Assembly: GCA_019750095.1 (NCBI GenBank)
Contig: JAIEOW010000025.1
Span: forward strand, 1-61,966
Reading direction: 5' to 3'
Origin: Phycisphaerales bacterium
GTDB lineage: Bacteria; Planctomycetota; Phycisphaerae; Phycisphaerales; UBA1924
Length of the DNA: 61,966 nt
Shown in pieces: positions 59,426 to 61,966 of the stretch. Both the position numbers and the translations under genes were made by a program. The notes beneath the pieces are model-generated. The model was not told the origin of the DNA and did no database searches. It was given only the letters and a program-made list of their open reading frames with translations. Position 1 is the stretch's first letter, and every line of letters starts with the position of its first letter.

Positions 59426-61057
59426 GTGTATCAATCGCTGCTCACCCGTCGATACCTCTTCAGCAAGATCATGCCCTGGCTGGCGACCATCGCGGTCGCG
59501 CTCTGCAGCTTTTTGACGCTGACGTCATGGTCGGTCATGGGCGGTTTTTTGAACATCTTCCTTGAGATCGGGCGCAAGCTCGAGGGCGATGTCAGCATCG
59601 TCTGGCCCACCGTCGGGTTTGGGCACTATGAGGAGTTGATCCAGCGGCTTGAAAAGGACCCGGCCGTTGAGGCCGCGGCCCCGATGATCCGCGGGTTCGG
59701 GATGATCTCACTCCCCGACGATCGGGCTTTCGGAGTCACGGTGCAGGGGATCGACGAGCGCTTTGCCAAGGTTTCGGCGTATGGGGATGCGCTGTTCTGG
59801 CGGCCGATGGCGAAGCCGGTTCCGAAGGACGCGCTTGGCGAAGATCCGCGGCTGGATCCCGAGTGGCCGATGCGGATGGAGCGGGATCTGCGCAACTCGC
59901 CCATGATCGACGGCCGCCCAAACGATCCTCCCGAGCCCGGCTCATTTCGATCCTGGGAGCAAATGCTGAAGGATGGACAGACGCTCACGGTGCGCAATCC
60001 ACGCACGGGCGCGATCGAACCGGCGGCGGTGCCGGGGATCGAGCTCGCCGGGATCGCCAAGCGCCGGCCCGGCGGGTGGTACAGTGCGCCGGCGGTGATC
60101 GGCACACGCCGAAGCGACGGGCAGAATCGCTGGTCCAGCGCGTTCATGCCTTCGCGCAGCGTGGTGATCAACATGCTGCCGGTGGATGCGGGCGGACGCA
60201 GTTTGACGACGACCTCGATCCGGTTGCCGGTGGCCAACGAGTTTCGCGGCGGGTTCTTTGAGGTCGACAAGAACAACGTCTTCGTACCGCTGGCGACGAT
60301 GCAGAAGCTGCTGAAGATGGAGGCGGGCGAGAAGGTCGAGACGCCGAGCAATCCGTTTGAGATCGATCCCGCGACCGGCGAGCCCCCCGCGCCGAAGGTC
60401 GTTGGCCAGACCACGGCCAAGGTGACGATGGTGCTGGTGAAGGCCAAGCCCGGTGTCAAAGCCGAGGAGCTGCGCGAGCGGTGCATGGCGGTCTATCAGC
60501 AGTTCGCGTCGGACTTTGACGGCCAGGTGCCGACGTTCCAGCAGATGGTGCAGAACGACAACATCAGCACGTGGGAGCGGAACTTCGCGATGTTCATCGG
60601 GCAGGTGCGGCGCGAGACGGTGACGGTGCTGGTGCTGCTGACGATTATCTCCGGAGTGTGCTCGATCCTGATCCTGACGATCTTCTGGTCGATGATCAGC
60701 GAGAAGACCAAGGACATCGGGATTCTGCGATCGGTGGGATGTTCGAGCGCGGGGGTCGCGTGGCTCTGGCTGCGCTATGGGCTGGTGATCGGCGTATCCG
60801 GTGCGGGACTCGGGCTGCTCATGGCGTGTCTGCTTGTTTGGAACATCAACGAGGTGCACGACTGGCTGGGGCGAGCGATGGGCATCGCAGTCTGGAGCCA
60901 GGAGACGTATTACCTGCCAGAGATTCCGAGCAAGGTGGAGTTCGGCAAGGCCGCGATCGTCGGGGGCTCGGCGCTGGTGTTCAGCGTGCTGGGCGCGTTG
61001 ATTCCGGCGGTGCGGGCCGCGCGGATGGACCCGGTGCGGGCCTTGCGGTTCGAGTAA
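59426..61057 (+). CDS. ABC transporter permease, LolC/E or MacB type
   Basis: A 543-residue permease with one N-terminal membrane segment (IMPWLATIAVALCSFLTL), a large extracytoplasmic domain of about 350 residues, and three C-terminal segments (VLVLLTIISGVCSILILTIFW is the first). The FtsX-like motif EKTKDIGILRSVG and the end IPAVRAARMDPVRALR are typical of lipoprotein-releasing or MacB permeases. I prefer the GTG at 59426: TACGGT lies 8 nt upstream, and the TTG at 59390 leaves only 14 bp to the divergent gene. It is followed by its ATPase. Confidence 0.82.
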   Translation: MYQSLLTRRYLFSKIMPWLATIAVALCSFLTLTSWSVMGGFLNIFLEIGRKLEGDVSIVWPTVGFGHYEELIQRLEKDPAVEAAAPMIRGFGMISLPDDRAFGVTVQGIDERFAKVSAYGDALFWRPMAKPVPKDALGEDPRLDPEWPMRMERDLRNSPMIDGRPNDPPEPGSFRSWEQMLKDGQTLTVRNPRTGAIEPAAVPGIELAGIAKRRPGGWYSAPAVIGTRRSDGQNRWSSAFMPSRSVVINMLPVDAGGRSLTTTSIRLPVANEFRGGFFEVDKNNVFVPLATMQKLLKMEAGEKVETPSNPFEIDPATGEPPAPKVVGQTTAKVTMVLVKAKPGVKAEELRERCMAVYQQFASDFDGQVPTFQQMVQNDNISTWERNFAMFIGQVRRETVTVLVLLTIISGVCSILILTIFWSMISEKTKDIGILRSVGCSSAGVAWLWLRYGLVIGVSGAGLGLLMACLLVWNINEVHDWLGRAMGIAVWSQETYYLPEIPSKVEFGKAAIVGGSALVFSVLGALIPAVRAARMDPVRALRFE

Positions 61058-61073
61058 AGATCTCGTCAAGATC

Positions 61074-61871
61074 ATGGAGCGAGCACGCGTGAACCCGGTG
61101 GAGAAAACGGCGGCAGGCGAACCGATGTTGCGGGCGCGGAACGTGCGCAAGACCTATCGCATGGGCCGAGTCGACGTGCCGGTGCTCCGCGGCGTGTCCA
61201 TTGATGTGCATGAGGGCGAGTGGGTCGCGATTCTGGGTGCCTCGGGCTCAGGCAAAAGCACGCTGATGCACATTCTGGGTGGGCTGGATCGCCCTGATCG
61301 GAACGATGTGAGCAATCCGGCCGCGGGACCCATCAGCGTTCGGTTCCGCGGCGAGGAACTCACCACCATCTCCGCAAGAGAGTTGGATCAGTACCGGAAT
61401 GTCTCGGTTGGCTTTGTGTTCCAGTTTTACCACTTGCTCCCCGAGTTGTCGGTGGTTGAGAATGTGCTCTTGCCGGCGATGCGCCGGTACGGCACTCTGG
61501 GATACATGAAGAAACGCGGCGAGCTGACCGAGCGGGCCCGGGTGCTCCTGGAATCTTTCGGACTCGGACATCGCTTGAAGCACCGCCCGAACGAACTCTC
61601 CGGTGGCGAACGGCAACGCACGGCGATTGCCCGGGCACTCATCAATGACCCCCCGATGCTGCTCGCAGATGAGCCAACGGGAAATCTGGACCACAAAACC
61701 GGGGGGACAATCCTCGAAGCGATAGCCGGTACCCGCGACGATCTGGGGGGGCGGCGGACCATTGTCATGGTCACGCACGACCGCGAAGTGGCGGCGAGAG
61801 CCGACCGCGTAGTGACGCTTGCTGAGGGCCTGGTTGAGGGGGCCGAGGTCCGCGAGCGGGCGATGGGCTGA
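61074..61871 (+). CDS. ABC transporter ATP-binding protein (LolD/MacB type)
   Basis: A 265-residue ATPase with Walker A GASGSGKST (about 55-63), the signature LSGGE (175-179) and Walker B LLADEPTGNLD (196-206), followed by VMVTHD. The sequence VFQFYHLLPELSVVENV is typical of the LolD/MacB subfamily. A short insertion (around DRPDRNDVSNPAAG) follows the Walker A helix. The start at 61074 is 16 nt after the permease stop, so the two genes form an operon. The remaining 95 bp of the window hold nothing I can assign. Confidence 0.9.
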   Translation: MERARVNPVEKTAAGEPMLRARNVRKTYRMGRVDVPVLRGVSIDVHEGEWVAILGASGSGKSTLMHILGGLDRPDRNDVSNPAAGPISVRFRGEELTTISARELDQYRNVSVGFVFQFYHLLPELSVVENVLLPAMRRYGTLGYMKKRGELTERARVLLESFGLGHRLKHRPNELSGGERQRTAIARALINDPPMLLADEPTGNLDHKTGGTILEAIAGTRDDLGGRRTIVMVTHDREVAARADRVVTLAEGLVEGAEVRERAMG

Positions 61872-61966
61872 GCGCGGGCAGAGTCGGGCTTTGGGAGGGG
61901 GCTGGGAGGGGAGGGGTACGGAGGATGTACGCGTATGCAGTACGCACAAATATACTCGCAGCAGCA

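Overview
The window comes from a GC-rich planctomycete, most likely class Phycisphaerae. Three secreted proteins end in the duplicated DIFxFLNxWF 'GC-type dockerin' module typical of that group, and another ends in a PEP-CTERM-like tail. The window also has a class I lysyl-tRNA synthetase, the HpnC/D/E squalene genes and a DUF1573-rhodanese-MauE set. I found no phage, CRISPR array, transposase or plasmid gene, so it reads as chromosomal core with small repeats and a few accessory genes.

Layout. 1-13.7 kb: truncated rlmN, trpA, a PIG-L deacetylase, an SDR, an entericidin-like lipoprotein too short for usual ORF cut-offs, tRNA-His, a secreted erythromycin-esterase-like enzyme with an inserted carbohydrate-binding-like domain, gnd, a GNAT, sthA, an eIF1/SUI1 protein, a dockerin protein, a TSUP permease and an SGNH hydrolase. 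13.8-20.6 kb: tRNA-Lys, a dockerin protein, then rpmF-plsX-fabH-fabD-(poly-proline lipoprotein)-fabG. 20.6-29.2 kb: heptad repeats, a Fur-family regulator, tRNA-Gln, then a GlmU-type uridylyltransferase-prs-rplY-pth-rpsF-ssb-rplI, a PEP-CTERM-like protein, a YajQ protein and tRNA-Ile2. 29.3-43.3 kb: a desaturase, an isobutyryl-CoA-mutase-like subunit, a large secreted sugar dehydrogenase with a c-type heme domain and dockerin, a tricorn-type protease, and a SpoIIE-type phosphatase divergent from lysK. 43.4-50.4 kb, minus strand: an S41 protease, hpnC-hpnD-hpnE, lpxA and an MBL-fold hydrolase. 51-61.9 kb: ispH, a trypsin-like protease with a free copy of its N-terminal domain, msrC, rpsR, the MauE/rhodanese/DUF1573 set, dus, a PIN toxin module, a DUF433 antitoxin-like gene and an ABC transporter of the LolCDE/MacB type.

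The clearest functional units are fatty-acid initiation and elongation (plsX, fabH, fabD, fabG), the isoprenoid to squalene route (ispH makes IPP and DMAPP; HpnD, HpnC and HpnE turn farnesyl-PP into squalene), lipid A initiation (lpxA), NADPH balance (gnd, sthA) and ribosome or tRNA maintenance.

The non-coding layer is unusually informative. There are heptad tandem repeats at five sites; a 67-69 bp paired palindromic repeat at three intergenic sites, with a half copy read in frame inside the mutase gene; a MITE-like inverted element upstream of ispH; and a recurring TANNNT box 5-8 nt before start codons, which suggests many leaderless mRNAs. All calls come from reading the sequence; no database search was run.
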